Of a stretch of 64,000 nt of DNA, positions 63,718 to 64,000 are shown in pieces. Each line of letters opens with the position of its first letter. The stretch's first letter is position 1. The notes beneath the pieces were generated by a model. It did not search any database, was not told where the DNA came from, and saw only the letters and a program-made list of their open reading frames with translations. The stretch is from Brevundimonas mediterranea (GTDB taxonomy: Bacteria; Pseudomonadota; Alphaproteobacteria; Caulobacterales; Caulobacteraceae), in assembly GCF_014196125.1 (NCBI RefSeq), contig NZ_JACIDA010000002.1, positions 124,001 to 188,000 on the forward strand, in the 5' to 3' direction. Made by a program: the position numbers and the translations under genes.

Positions 63718-64000
63718 ATGAAGATCACCGGGTATCGCAGCCTGACCACGGTACACGACTGGGGACGGCCGGTCGGCGACGTCAACGGCGTCGTCGAGTC
63801 CGGCCTGACGGAGGTGCCGGTCCTGCTCCTGGAGACAGACGGCGGACTGACGGGCGTCGGCCTTGGTCAGCACGCCGACATCGCCCGCGTCTTTCCCGCC
63901 GTCGAGGATGAAGATCCACGGGCCGTCTCGTCGCTTTACGACCGCATGCTGTCCCATGTGTTCAAGAGCGGCCACGCCGGATCGACCTATGGCGCCATCG
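63718..64000 (+). CDS. Enolase-superfamily (mandelate racemase-like) enzyme, N-terminal part
   Basis: The frame is open to the window edge and encodes at least 94 residues: MKITGYRSLTTVHDWGRPVG, then VVESGLTEVPVLLLETDGGL and TGVGLG. This is the capping domain of the mandelate racemase/muconate lactonizing group of the enolase superfamily, typically sugar-acid dehydratases. The barrel with its metal-binding Asp/Glu lies beyond the edge, so the reaction cannot be told. An ATG four codons upstream (63706) is possible. It is divergent from the FCD GntR regulator. Confidence 0.82.
   Translation, partial: MKITGYRSLTTVHDWGRPVGDVNGVVESGLTEVPVLLLETDGGLTGVGLGQHADIARVFPAVEDEDPRAVSSLYDRMLSHVFKSGHAGSTYGAI

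Overview
The window looks like chromosomal DNA of a Caulobacteraceae member, most like Brevundimonas. This is inferred from very high GC with strong GC3, an alphaproteobacterial SOS box (GTTC-N7-GTTC) in front of recA, an F1-ATPase operon (atpHAGDC) separated from the F0 genes, and a ccmABCDG block beside acnA. No species can be named from sequence alone. I see no rRNA, CRISPR array, insertion sequence, integrase or prophage. Most of the window is core metabolism.

Layout. 1-5.8 kb: a His-rich cation diffusion facilitator and a UreH/NicO-like membrane protein, each with its own palindrome in front; then the argH-small lipoprotein-lysA operon, divergent from a TlpA-type thioredoxin. 5.9-8.1 kb: a tiny secreted Cys protein, tRNA-Met, a PQQ-type sugar dehydrogenase lipoprotein and a small lipoprotein. 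8.3-11.8 kb: fadA/fadB-type beta-oxidation pair. 12.1-18.0 kb: recA, a membrane M28 peptidase, and a coupled operon of three exported proteins including a class A acid phosphatase homologue that lacks its catalytic residues. 18.1-23.5 kb: oxidoreductases, hydrolases, an ArsR/SDR pair, HIT and SIMPL proteins. 23.7-29.4 kb: mdh, zapE, asd, rarD and a serine beta-lactamase-like hydrolase. 29.5-35 kb: atpHAGDC, interrupted by a coupled periplasmic protein between atpD and atpC. 35.3-38.4 kb: EEP-family hydrolase, TerC, glutaminyl cyclase and DJ-1 family protein. 38.6-41.9 kb: katG and a divergent OxyR-like regulator. 41.9-43.4 kb: a gluzincin-like secreted protein. 43.6-49.6 kb: acnA and the divergent ccmABCDG cytochrome c maturation cluster. 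49.6-52.5 kb: a small protein, a MarR regulator and a soluble PAS chemoreceptor. 52.7-60.3 kb: a complete fructose PTS system (LacI regulator, EIIA-HPr-EI fusion, 1-phosphofructokinase, EIIBC, outer-membrane porin). 60.6-64 kb: the edge of a second carbohydrate locus (glycoside hydrolase, FCD-type GntR, truncated enolase-superfamily enzyme).

The most useful observations are regulatory and evolutionary: a probable pseudo-phosphatase in a three-gene export operon; LacI-type operators both upstream of the fru operon and inside the first codons of the porin; a single-cysteine OxyR-like protein next to a perfect ATAG-N7-CTAT palindrome; a Fur/Irr-shaped palindrome between acnA and ccmA; an unrelated periplasmic gene in the ATP synthase operon; and several long dyad repeat elements between genes. 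I did not find a clearly new defence or mobile system.
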